Source of the DNA: G963678445 sp963678445
GTDB lineage: Bacteria > Hydrogenedentota > Hydrogenedentia > Hydrogenedentales > G963678445
Assembly (NCBI GenBank): GCA_963678445.1
Contig: OY782877.1
Location: 1,922,001 to 1,986,000, forward strand
Direction: 5' to 3'
DNA: 64,000 bases
Shown here: piece by piece, positions 9,412 through 17,442 of the stretch
How positions within the stretch are numbered: position 1 is the stretch's first letter
How the letters are laid out: every line of letters begins with the position of its first letter
Notes under the pieces: model-generated
The model's input: the letters and a program-made list of their open reading frames with translations, nothing else
The model's database searches: none
What the model was told of the DNA's origin: nothing
Translations under genes and position numbers: made by a program

Positions 9412-10779
9412 ATGGCAGACTTACAACAACGCGTCGACGAAAACCGACCCCTGTCCGCTCAAGACCATATTTGGCGATGGAAGATCCTGATTGCTACCTA
9501 CTTGGGGTATGCCGGGTTCTATCTTGTCCGCAAAGTATTCACGGTGTGCAAAAGCACCATTGCCAAACCCATCGAAGATGGTGGGTACGGATTTGGATTT
9601 GATGCGGTTGCAAATATCTGGACGGCGTATCTCGTCGCTTATATGATTGGCATGTTTATCAATAGTTTTATCGGTCGCAAATGGGGCCCGCGAATCCTTC
9701 TCCTGGGCGGTTTGGGCGTATCCATGCTGATCAATATCGTGTTTGGATTTACCAATTCCTATCACACCTTTCTGGTGTTTATGATCTTCAACGGAATTGT
9801 CCAGGCGGCGGGCTGGCCGGGTAGCGTGGGGGCGGTCGCCGAATGGTTGCGTAAGAAAGAACGCGGCAGCATCATGGGCATCTGGTCAACCAACTATCTG
9901 GTTGGAAACATCGTTGTAAAGGCGCTCGGAGGCCTGTTGCTCGCCCATTACAGCGTCAAGTATGATGCCTTTATAGGGGTGCGTTACTCTTTCCTGGGCT
10001 GCACGCTTCTGGCCTTCGGCATCTGGTGGGTGTTGTTCCTCTGGCAACGTACCCATCCCCAAGATGTCGGGTTGGAACCTCTCGTCGATGTCGAGCACGA
10101 GGTTGATCGCTCAGTGGAGGCGAGCGCCGAGGAACATGTCACGTTTGGGCAATACCTGCAATTAATCCTGAATCCGATCGTGCCGCTTATGGGTGCGTGT
10201 TATTTTTGCATCAAGTTTTTGCGTTATGCCCTGGATTCCTGGCTACCAACGTTTCTCGATTTGCAGGGGATGGATGTCGGCCGGGCCGCCTATTATTCCA
10301 CCATTTTCGACAACGCAGGCTTTGTTGGCGTACTGCTGGCCGGTTTCGCTCTAGACCGTATATTTAAAGGCCGCTGGGATCGCATCTGCCTCGTTATGGG
10401 GTGTGGCATGGTTGTGGGGTATCTCGCCGTCGTCTACTTCGGCACCAATCCTTATGCGCTTGCTCTTTCCTTCGGCTTGGTCGGATTCATGCTGTATGGA
10501 CCAGACACCTTGTTGTGCGGCGCGGGCGCGGTCGTCGTCGCGGGTGAACGCAACGCTGTCGCGGTAGCGGGTCTCGTCAACGGGATCGGCAGCATCGGCC
10601 CCGTGATACAGGAGAAGGTTATAGGACACCTTCTGGATGGACGCGATCCGCAAGTCGCGATCCGCAATGCCAATATGCTCGGCCTGTCAATGAGCATCCT
10701 GTTCGTCGTGTTCATGCTCGCCATCCACTGGCGCGTTAGCATCATTCGAAAAAGAGCCGCTATGGCGGAAACAGCGTAA
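9412..10779 (+). CDS. MFS transporter, organophosphate:phosphate antiporter (GlpT/UhpT-like) family
   Basis: 455 residues with twelve predicted membrane helices. GYAGFYLVRKVFTVCK in the first helix, with its conserved Arg, is characteristic of OPA-family antiporters that exchange sugar phosphates or glycerol-3-phosphate for phosphate. A central hydrophilic loop (about residues 212-245, acidic) separates the two halves. GGGAAAG precedes the ATG. The next gene starts 17 bp downstream, so the transporter is probably co-expressed with the reductase and aminotransferase. The actual substrate is unknown. Confidence 0.88.
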   Translation: MADLQQRVDENRPLSAQDHIWRWKILIATYLGYAGFYLVRKVFTVCKSTIAKPIEDGGYGFGFDAVANIWTAYLVAYMIGMFINSFIGRKWGPRILLLGGLGVSMLINIVFGFTNSYHTFLVFMIFNGIVQAAGWPGSVGAVAEWLRKKERGSIMGIWSTNYLVGNIVVKALGGLLLAHYSVKYDAFIGVRYSFLGCTLLAFGIWWVLFLWQRTHPQDVGLEPLVDVEHEVDRSVEASAEEHVTFGQYLQLILNPIVPLMGACYFCIKFLRYALDSWLPTFLDLQGMDVGRAAYYSTIFDNAGFVGVLLAGFALDRIFKGRWDRICLVMGCGMVVGYLAVVYFGTNPYALALSFGLVGFMLYGPDTLLCGAGAVVVAGERNAVAVAGLVNGIGSIGPVIQEKVIGHLLDGRDPQVAIRNANMLGLSMSILFVVFMLAIHWRVSIIRKRAAMAETA

Positions 10780-10796
10780 AGTAAAAAGGACAGACC

Positions 10797-11711
10797 ATGA
10801 AGAAAAAACTTTTGTTGACGGGATACGGGGGATTTGTCGCGGGTAGTGTCGCATGGCAGGCGATGAAAGCGGCGGAGTGGGATGTGTATGCGCTTTCCCT
10901 GATTGAACAACCCGAACGACGCGATGGTTTCGAATGCATCCAATTTGATTTGAGCAATGCGGATAAACTGCGTGAAACCTTTGCGGCCATTGCTCCGGAT
11001 GCCGTGGTTCATACCGCCGCCTTCGCGGATATCGATTATTGCCAGAATCATCAGGAAGACGCCGAGCGCGTCAACGTAGGCGTCACGCGCACCTTGGCGC
11101 AACTCTGCGGTGATGCAGGCACGAAAATGATTCTCTGCTCCACCGATTCCATTTTCGATGGCACAAAGGGTATGTACACCGAAGAGGATGCGCCCAACGC
11201 ATTGAACTTCTATGCAGACACCAAAATCCGCGCAGAGGAAATTGTGCGCGGTCTGGACACATGCGGCGTTGTGGCGCGGTTGTCGCTGGTCATGGGCCTG
11301 CCCATCTTGGGAGCTGGTAATTCATTTCTCGCGAAAACCTTTGATGCCTGGAAAAAGGGAGAGCCGACAAAGTTCCCTGAAAACGAAATACGTACCCCGG
11401 TGGATGTAATCACTGTGGGCCGCGCATTCCTGGAAATGGCGGGCAATGATTTTAGCGGCACGATCCATCTGGCCGCTTCGACCTGTATCAATCGTTACGA
11501 GATGGCTTGTCAGATTGCCGAGAAGCTGGGGTATACACGCGACCTGGTTATCGCCACGGATTCCAACGCTATGCCGGGCCGCGCACCGCGTCCCAACAAT
11601 GCTTCGCTGGACAATGCCAAAGCAAAACATGTTCTCGAGACGCCCATGCAGACCCTGATGAGTGGTCTGGAATTGGTGCTAGAAAAAAAGAAGGAGCAGG
11701 ATAATGAGTAG
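10797..11711 (+). CDS. NAD(P)-dependent sugar epimerase/reductase, RmlD-like (SDR)
   Basis: 304 residues. The N-terminal Rossmann motif is LLLTGYGGFVAGS. The SDR catalytic Tyr139-x3-Lys143 sits in NFYADTKIRAEE, with STDSIFDG (residues 115-122) supplying the Ser/Thr. This arrangement matches dTDP-4-dehydrorhamnose reductase and related RmlD_sub_bind proteins, which reduce a 4-keto sugar nucleotide. It overlaps the aminotransferase gene by 8 bp. Without RmlA-C nearby, rhamnose synthesis specifically is not shown, and a related reductase of another keto-sugar is equally possible. Confidence 0.82.
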   Translation: MKKKLLLTGYGGFVAGSVAWQAMKAAEWDVYALSLIEQPERRDGFECIQFDLSNADKLRETFAAIAPDAVVHTAAFADIDYCQNHQEDAERVNVGVTRTLAQLCGDAGTKMILCSTDSIFDGTKGMYTEEDAPNALNFYADTKIRAEEIVRGLDTCGVVARLSLVMGLPILGAGNSFLAKTFDAWKKGEPTKFPENEIRTPVDVITVGRAFLEMAGNDFSGTIHLAASTCINRYEMACQIAEKLGYTRDLVIATDSNAMPGRAPRPNNASLDNAKAKHVLETPMQTLMSGLELVLEKKKEQDNE

Positions 11712-12900
11712 CCCGGAAATCAAACACGACTTGTTTATTCAATTCGGCAGCGAATACGGCCCGGAAGAAGAAAAGGCGGTGCTGGACGTCTTACACAAAA
11801 ACGCCCCCACGAGCGGCAAGGCTTGCATCCAATTTGAAAAAGAGTATGCCGCCTATTGCGGCGTGAAGCATGCCCGCTGCGTCAGTAACGGCACCGCCGC
11901 ACTGTTTCTCTCCATGGTCGGCATCGGCATCAAACCCGGCGATCGCGTCATCACCACACCGTTGACCTGGATAGCCAGCGCTGCGGCGCCTGCCACGCTT
12001 GGTGCGGAAATCGATTTCGTGGACATCGATCCCGTCACGTATAACATCGATCCGGCGCAACTGGAAGCCGCCATTACGCCCCAAACCAAAGCCATTGTTC
12101 CCGTGCATCTGTACGGCCAATGCTGCAACATGGATGAAATTTTGGCTATTGCGGACAAACACGGATTGGCCGTCGTGGAAGACGCCTGCCATACTATCGG
12201 CGGCGAATATAAAGGTCGTAAAGCCGGTTCCATGGGCACCACGGGCTGTTTCAGCTTCCATGAGCAGAAAAACATCTCCACCCTCGGCGAAGGCGGTATG
12301 ATTGTCACGAACGATGATGAAATTTTCGAACGTATCGCCCTGTACCGCTCTCATTGCACACGGGTCTACGGCAACAGCACAAAGTACTGTTCCTTAGATG
12401 AATCCAAATTCCCCATGGACAAAAAGTTCTGGTGGCAGGATTTTGATGATTGCGGCTACAACTTCCGCATGACCGATATCCAGGCCGCCGTCGGAAGTGA
12501 GCAACTGAAAAAAGCCGACATGCTCAACCAACGTCGCATTGACAATGCCGCCTATATCACAGAGGGACTCAAAGACGTTCCAGGACTGACGCTGCCTACC
12601 GTCATGCCGGACTGCAAGCATGTATTTCACCTGTATCCAATTATGCTTGATCCGGAACGCTATGGCATGAACAAAGAAGACTTTATTTACACCATGCTAC
12701 ACGAACGCGGCATTAAAGTCGGCATGCATTACATCCCGCTACACTGGTGTACTGCATTCAAAAACCGCGGCTACGTCCGCGATCAATTCCCCAACGCCAA
12801 CCGCGTTGGAGACAAGCTGGTGACACTTCCCATCAATCCCCGTCAAACAAAAGAAGCGCTGGACTATCTGATCGAAAGCGTGTGCGCCTTACACAAGTAG
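11704..12900 (+). CDS. DegT/DnrJ/EryC1/StrS-family PLP aminotransferase
   Basis: 398 residues of the usual family length. The PLP lysine is Lys189 in SFHEQKNISTLGEGG, and Asp160 in VVEDACHTIGG should contact the pyridine nitrogen. SNGTAALFLSM near residue 61 is the phosphate-binding start of the fold. Such enzymes aminate keto-sugar nucleotides for surface glycans or small molecules. The start overlaps the RmlD-like gene by 8 bp, suggesting sequential action on one sugar. The sugar cannot be named. Confidence 0.92.
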   Translation: MSSPEIKHDLFIQFGSEYGPEEEKAVLDVLHKNAPTSGKACIQFEKEYAAYCGVKHARCVSNGTAALFLSMVGIGIKPGDRVITTPLTWIASAAAPATLGAEIDFVDIDPVTYNIDPAQLEAAITPQTKAIVPVHLYGQCCNMDEILAIADKHGLAVVEDACHTIGGEYKGRKAGSMGTTGCFSFHEQKNISTLGEGGMIVTNDDEIFERIALYRSHCTRVYGNSTKYCSLDESKFPMDKKFWWQDFDDCGYNFRMTDIQAAVGSEQLKKADMLNQRRIDNAAYITEGLKDVPGLTLPTVMPDCKHVFHLYPIMLDPERYGMNKEDFIYTMLHERGIKVGMHYIPLHWCTAFKNRGYVRDQFPNANRVGDKLVTLPINPRQTKEALDYLIESVCALHK

Positions 12901-13285
12901 CCCCATCATCCCATAGAATTTAGTAATCGAGCCGGTTGTCGTATAACATTTTCCATAGACAAAAACGCGGAACATCCGTGAAGGAAAATGTTGAAGCAAC
13001 CGGCTCGGTTTACGTTTAGGACATTGCAACAAATTTTTTCTCGTGTCCCTGCGTATTATTTGCCATGAAGAATATGAAGCGATTGTATACAGCATCAACC
13101 TTAAAAAGGGACGATGTCTAAGAAAAAATAAACACCGGCCTTGTATGCATTCCCACGGGGACCGTGGGAACGAGAAATAACTGCGGCTGTAAACCATATA
13201 TCTCTTTTGAATATGTGCATGTACCACCCAATGCTGTAACCCTACACGGAGCGTGGGGAAATGAAAGCACTCCTCGGGAAAATAC
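12901..13285. other. Gene-poor gap with two inverted repeats
   Basis: The gap holds a long imperfect hairpin at 12928-13007. Its arms are CGAGCCGGTTG / CAACCGGCTCG and, further in, AACATTTTCC / GGAAAATGTT. A second hairpin lies at 13150-13170 (TTCCCACGG / CCGTGGGAA). The first may terminate the aminotransferase transcript but lacks a clear T-run. No convincing gene is visible. Confidence 0.6.
13150..13170. repeat. TTCCCACGG hairpin repeat, copy 1
   Basis: Stem TTCCCACGG / CCGTGGGAA with a 3-nt loop, embedded in GTATGCATTCCCACGGGG. The same core, in opposite orientation, occurs at 54090-54117 next to an RPT1 array, so this is a dispersed repeat rather than a chance hairpin. Confidence 0.6.
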
Positions 13286-13840
13286 TCAACCGGGATACCG
13301 GAAGATCATTTGGAAGTCTTCGGGTAAAAGCGTCTTATCAATGGAAGAAAAAATGGGGGAAATAAAAAACTCTGTGTCGGTTCCTATTGTCATCAGCCCC
13401 GACGGAAAGGTCATTTTTTCCCCTTCCGATGTCAGGATATAGGCGCTACGCTCTACTACAAACATCAGAGACATAAACATCCCAATGCTCATATTTAATA
13501 ATTTACGCCAGTCTTTCTCTTTGTCGCTATCTCTACCCATGGGGGTGTTATAAACCAATAGCTTGGCTTTTCGCAGGTCTATCCGTTCTTCTTTTCCTTT
13601 TCTTATTTCCTTGATAAGCCATGGCCCCGAAAGCCTATATTTTACGCGCAACCCGTTTTCGCGCTGCAAACGGTAGAAATAATAAAGGATGCTTAGCGAA
13701 AAAGGCACAGCTGGCACGAAGTCCACTGTGTAACATTTCTCTGCACCGGAAGGAGATATACTCAATAATACAAACACAAGAGGAACAAGCGGTCGCACAT
13801 ACGCTAAATAGCGGGAACTCGTTGGAATTTTTACCGTCAC
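13286..13840 (-). CDS. Hypothetical membrane protein
   Basis: I do not recognise this 184-residue protein. It starts with GTG directly after an in-frame stop, with only a weak ribosome-binding site. Two hydrophobic segments lie near the N-terminus (about residues 15-30 and 38-58), followed by a charged region rich in Lys/Glu/Arg (about 75-115). A third hydrophobic stretch (about 118-136, GMFMSLMFVV) comes next, then a probably beta-rich tail. The composition is protein-like, unlike the overlapping frames. The protein stands alone in a sparse area. It could be a decaying gene. Confidence 0.5.
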   Translation of the reverse strand: MTVKIPTSSRYLAYVRPLVPLVFVLLSISPSGAEKCYTVDFVPAVPFSLSILYYFYRLQRENGLRVKYRLSGPWLIKEIRKGKEERIDLRKAKLLVYNTPMGRDSDKEKDWRKLLNMSIGMFMSLMFVVERSAYILTSEGEKMTFPSGLMTIGTDTEFFISPIFSSIDKTLLPEDFQMIFRYPG

Positions 13841-14102
13841 CTATTGTTATCCTATTTTGTTTTCGATTCTTGATCTGTATACGGCACTCATTGCGATCCA
13901 CGCTATTGCACAGCAAAGCTTCGGAGAGAAATAAAAACAAAGGCTTTTTTAAGCATTCCCTCTGCTTAACTTTGCTACTCGGTGTCTCTGCGTTGAAAAA
14001 GGCTATGCGAAACAGACAGATTTTACCGTGGGTTCTAGAAAATTCTGCCAACATAATAAAATCTTTATCGTACAAAAATAAGTGTATTTTTTGCGGCGCT
14101 TT

Positions 14103-15467
14103 CTATTTGCTCTTTTCGCGCAGCATCTTGGCGCGGAAGCCGGGAGCATTTTTGTATCGTTTTTCCCAGAAGGAGCCCTTAGGCGTGGCGGCATTGTGTT
14201 TAATGATGATATCGCCGCGACTTTTCTTTTTGATCCGCTTTTTCCCTACAAACAGGTTGTCGGTAATTATGGCGCGATCGACTTTTTTGCCTAGATAGAG
14301 TTGGGGTTTGTCTTCCATGAATTCACAGCCGCGAATGATCAGGGAGCCGCTGTAGGCCTTGATAGCAGGGGTGTCGGGATTATTGTCATGGCCCCATTGC
14401 ATGAAGGTGCAATCGCTAAATCCCACGGTGCCGTAGCCGTCAATAATGGCGTTTTGATGGGCGGGTCCCCAAAAGGCGCAGTTGCTGAAACGAATGGTAC
14501 CGGTGTGACTTTTTTCGATGCGCACCATGGTGGGATCGGGTCCGTGAAAGGAAACAAATTCGCCGTTGGTAATAAGAATGCCCATGGGCGCGCTTTCTTC
14601 TACCTGCAGGGCGGTGTAGCAGTCGTCAGCACCGATACCCAGGAAGTTGCCGTTGGTGCCGCCGCGTTCCGTGGCGTAAAATTTGTAGCCTACGTTGTAG
14701 CCAAAGCAGAAGGTATTCAGCACGTAGTGCCAGTCGGTCTTGCCAAAGAGGAAACCGACGCCGTTTTTCATCTGCCATTCGTAGACGCCTTTCTGCATGG
14801 ACCACCAGGGGTTCCAGTGGACGTTTTCAATACGACCGATATCGTATATTGCGTCCACGAAGATACCGATGTGCAGCGGTTGGCCGTGGATGTTGCGCAC
14901 GAGCGCACGTTGGTTGTGCGATGCGTCGATCCCGTTGTAAGGGTTGAGCAGTTGCACATCCTGTATGGCGGGATTGTTGCCGCGCAGGGCCACTGCATAG
15001 GGATAGGGCGTGGGGGAGGGGGCGTCGGGCTTTTGGTCGGGGTAGTGAATACTCACACCCTGCAGCGCGGCGTTGCCCTGGATCAGAATAAAGGGAGCGC
15101 CTTCTTCGCTGCCTGCCCCGGCATGGGGTTCAAAAACGGTGCCATAGACCGGTTTCTCCTGTCCTGCGTCGCGAATGCCGGCATGCGCAGGCGCATAGGT
15201 ATGCACGCCGCGCAGGGTAACATTGCTGGGAATGGTCAGCGTGCCGTTGAACCGATAGCGTCCTGTCGGAACTTCGACAATGCCGCCATTGGCGGCACGG
15301 GCGGCATCAAGCGCCTCTTGAAAGAAAGTTGTATTATCGCCAGAGCCGTCCGCAATGGCGTGGTAATCCATAACGTTCCAGATCCCCGCAGGCGCAGCCA
15401 AGGCTACACTCGACAAGAGCAATGTGCTTACAAAAACAGTCCTGGCAAAAAACTTCCGGATAAACAT
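14103..15467 (-). CDS. Secreted pectate-lyase-superfamily (right-handed beta-helix) protein
   Basis: 454 residues from the ATG at 15467, preceded by GGGAGGG. The N-terminus MFIRKFFARTVFVSTLLL, ending in ALAAPAG, is a clear Sec signal peptide. The mature start, WNVMDYHAIADGSGDNT followed by FQEALDAARAANGGIVEVPT, is the Pectate_lyase_3/GH28-like entry motif (gDGvtDnTaafq...a), and short beta-helix rungs follow. Such proteins bind or cleave polysaccharides outside the cytoplasm. I cannot identify catalytic acids with confidence. The gene is monocistronic, convergent with nothing close. Confidence 0.85.
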   Translation of the reverse strand: MFIRKFFARTVFVSTLLLSSVALAAPAGIWNVMDYHAIADGSGDNTTFFQEALDAARAANGGIVEVPTGRYRFNGTLTIPSNVTLRGVHTYAPAHAGIRDAGQEKPVYGTVFEPHAGAGSEEGAPFILIQGNAALQGVSIHYPDQKPDAPSPTPYPYAVALRGNNPAIQDVQLLNPYNGIDASHNQRALVRNIHGQPLHIGIFVDAIYDIGRIENVHWNPWWSMQKGVYEWQMKNGVGFLFGKTDWHYVLNTFCFGYNVGYKFYATERGGTNGNFLGIGADDCYTALQVEESAPMGILITNGEFVSFHGPDPTMVRIEKSHTGTIRFSNCAFWGPAHQNAIIDGYGTVGFSDCTFMQWGHDNNPDTPAIKAYSGSLIIRGCEFMEDKPQLYLGKKVDRAIITDNLFVGKKRIKKKSRGDIIIKHNAATPKGSFWEKRYKNAPGFRAKMLREKSK

Positions 15468-15720
15468 GGCCTTTCCCTCCCTAATGCAAACAGTGTTTCG
15501 TCCATGTAGTGTAGCGGCTTTCTGCAAAAAGAACCAAATACGCATGCGCAAGCATCCATCCTTTAAGAATAGCGGCAGTTTTCTGTAATCTTCTGTGAAA
15601 ACACTCTTATGCATCCTCGCAAAAAAATTGTGGGAACGAGAAAAAGCTCGGAAAATTTTCCCTCACCTACGCATCCCCACCAAACTCTTCGACTCACTTC
15701 CAATTTTGGCTTAGCCCTAC

Positions 15721-15749
15721 TTGACAACCCACCTAGTTTAGTATAGTAT
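15721..15749 (+). promoter_or_regulatory. Strong sigma-70-like promoter with long leader
   Basis: Consensus TTGACA at 15721-15726, 17-bp spacer, TAGTAT at 15744-15749. It would start transcription near 15757 and reads through about 270 bases before the small Cys-rich gene at 16029. The gap 15468-16028 otherwise holds only a possible relic frame. Confidence 0.65.
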
Positions 15750-15817
15750 CATGTATTCGGAAATCACCTTTTTCGTTTTTTTATTTTTATGAGCCGTTTT
15801 CCATATTTTAGCAAAAC

Positions 15818-15940
15818 ATGTTTCCCTTCTACCAAGCTGAACTCGACAATGAAGGGCTTTGGCGCTTTGTGGTTAAAAATGAAGTAAGCGGCCCATAAAA
15901 AGTAGAGCGTATTAAGAGATTTCCAGCTTAGGAACTATAG
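15818..15940 (+). pseudogene. Possible degraded coding remnant
   Basis: From ATG 15818 the frame reads a protein-like segment, FYQAELDNEGLWRFVVKNE then VSGP, stops at 15896-15898, and continues in the same frame with KVERIKRFPA before another stop. The continuity across the stop suggests a mutated gene fragment. It may equally be a short leader peptide or chance. No homologue is recognised. Confidence 0.25.
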
Positions 15941-16028
15941 GGAAGACAGTCTGAAACTTATTTCTTCGTCTATACAAAGGAACGTGGGAGCAAGGGATGG
16001 CTGTCTAATCAGAGAAAGGACTGTGTTC

Positions 16029-16262
16029 ATGGGAATGTGTTCATGTGGAGAGGATTTGACTACGTCGATCTACGAAACTTGTAACGGAGAAAATTTGAAG
16101 AGTTGTCCAAACTGTTCGAAAAGGGTCGGTAAACACGTCTTCTATCCGAAAAGTGTCTTTGGAAAAAGAAATATGGGCAACGGTAGGATCAGAATTCAAT
16201 CATGGTGCCCTGAGTGCCGGAGCGGAGTTCCATCTCAACGAACTCCTAGTTATACCTGTTAG
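16029..16262 (+). CDS. Small Cys-rich (probable zinc-binding) protein of unknown function
   Basis: 77 residues. Paired cysteines are spaced CSC near the start, CPNC in the middle and CPEC near the end (WCPECRSG), a pattern expected of a treble-clef or zinc-ribbon fold. Between them lies VFYPKSVFGKRNMGNG, which looks conserved-domain-like. ATG 16029 has AAAGGA about 9 bp upstream; ATG 16035 is an alternative. A consensus promoter lies 300 bp upstream with no intervening gene. I cannot assign a function. Zinc ribbons of this size occur in DNA/RNA-binding proteins and toxin-antitoxin or restriction accessories. Confidence 0.55.
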   Translation: MGMCSCGEDLTTSIYETCNGENLKSCPNCSKRVGKHVFYPKSVFGKRNMGNGRIRIQSWCPECRSGVPSQRTPSYTC

Positions 16263-16398
16263 TAAGAAATTATGGCACATTTTTGCTGTTTTCGGATTCA
16301 CAGGTGACTCGACTGTGTGTTGTGGCAGGTGGGGTTTTCGAAATCTATTCAGACGATAGTGCTTTGGTGGAATCCAGGCAGATACTGCCCTTCTGGTG

Positions 16399-17412
16399 TT
16401 AGGACGTTAGCACTTGGGTGCATGCGTCGAGGGCTTGGTCGAGGGCGTTGTCGTCGATGTCGCGGTGGAATACGACGCGTAGGCGGCGTTTTCCCAATGC
16501 CTGCACCAGCACGCCTTTTTCTGCAAGTTGCGCTTTGGCTTTGGGCGCGTCGGAAACGTTGAGGTAAAGGATGTTGGTAGGGCTGGGAAGGGGGAAGCGT
16601 ATATTTCGTTCTTCCAGGGTGCGACGGAATTGTTGGGCACGTCGATGATCTTCTTCTAAATCGTCGATGTGGTTTTGAAGGGCGTAGAGTCCAGCGGCAG
16701 CGAGGATGCCTACCTGACGCATAGCACCGCCAAGCATTTTGCGGAAGCGAATGGCGTTGTGAATGGTGGCGCGGTCGCCAACAATAAGGGAACCGGCGGG
16801 TGCGCCAAGGCCTTTGGAGAGGCAGAAGCTGATGGTGGTGCAGGGTTGGGTGTAGAATTGCACGTTCATGTTGTTGGCGGTAGCGGCGTTGAAGATGCGG
16901 GCGCCGTCGCAGTGTAGTTTGAGTTTGTAGCGTTGGCAGAGCGCGCCGATTTGCTCTATCTCTTCGTAGGTATAGCAGGCGCCGCCACCGCGGTTGGTGG
17001 TGTTTTCAATGGCAACGAGGGTGGTGTGTGAAAAGTGGGGGTCGTCGCGGTTGACGATGCGCGCTTCGATTTGTTGCGGCGTTATTTTGCCGAGAGGGTC
17101 GGGGATGGCGCGTGGCAACAGGCCGCCGAGCATGGCGATGTTGGCGCTTTCGTAGTGCAGGGGATGGGCGGATTCACTAAGGATAATGCTGTCGCCGGGG
17201 CGTGTTTGGGAGAGGAAGGCGACCAGGTTCCCCATGGTGCCGGAAGGAACGAGCAGGGCGGCTTCTTTGTCGAAAAGTTGTGCGGCGTATTCCTGCAGTT
17301 TGTTCACGGTAGGGTCTTCACCGTATACGTCGTCGCCTACTTCTGCCTGGGCCATTGCCTCGCGCATTTCCGGACTGGGCTTTGTTACTGTGTCGCTACG
17401 TAAATCGATCAT
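16399..17412 (-). CDS. ltaE: Low-specificity L-threonine aldolase
   Basis: 337 residues, normal family length, starting MIDLRSDTVTKPSPEM, the N-terminal signature of threonine aldolases. The PLP lysine is Lys200 in SFCLSKGLGAPAGS, Asp169 in HCDGARIFNA contacts the PLP ring, and the phosphate loop is SGTMGNLVAF (57-66). It cleaves L-threonine or allo-threonine to glycine and acetaldehyde in the cytoplasm. It lies 30 bp downstream of the regulator gene on the same strand and may be co-transcribed with it, although no functional link is evident. Confidence 0.94.
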   Translation of the reverse strand: MIDLRSDTVTKPSPEMREAMAQAEVGDDVYGEDPTVNKLQEYAAQLFDKEAALLVPSGTMGNLVAFLSQTRPGDSIILSESAHPLHYESANIAMLGGLLPRAIPDPLGKITPQQIEARIVNRDDPHFSHTTLVAIENTTNRGGGACYTYEEIEQIGALCQRYKLKLHCDGARIFNAATANNMNVQFYTQPCTTISFCLSKGLGAPAGSLIVGDRATIHNAIRFRKMLGGAMRQVGILAAAGLYALQNHIDDLEEDHRRAQQFRRTLEERNIRFPLPSPTNILYLNVSDAPKAKAQLAEKGVLVQALGKRRLRVVFHRDIDDNALDQALDACTQVLTS

Positions 17413-17442
17413 CGTTCTTTTACTACTATGTTGTGGAGAGAG

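Noticed and set aside
9161..9490. Frame between the pseudopilin and transporter genes
   Set aside because: Begins inside the terminator stem and runs into the transporter gene in another frame; composition unconvincing.
13621..14298. Plus-strand frame of 225 codons, and a minus-strand frame at 13635-14075
   Set aside because: Composition not protein-like; overlaps the better-supported minus-strand membrane protein and non-coding sequence.
14301..15509. Long plus-strand frame of 402 codons
   Set aside because: Antisense shadow of the pectate-lyase-like gene, which has a signal peptide, ribosome-binding site and domain match.
16153..16359. Frame overlapping the Cys-rich protein
   Set aside because: Overlaps a better-supported gene for over 100 bp and has no ribosome-binding site.
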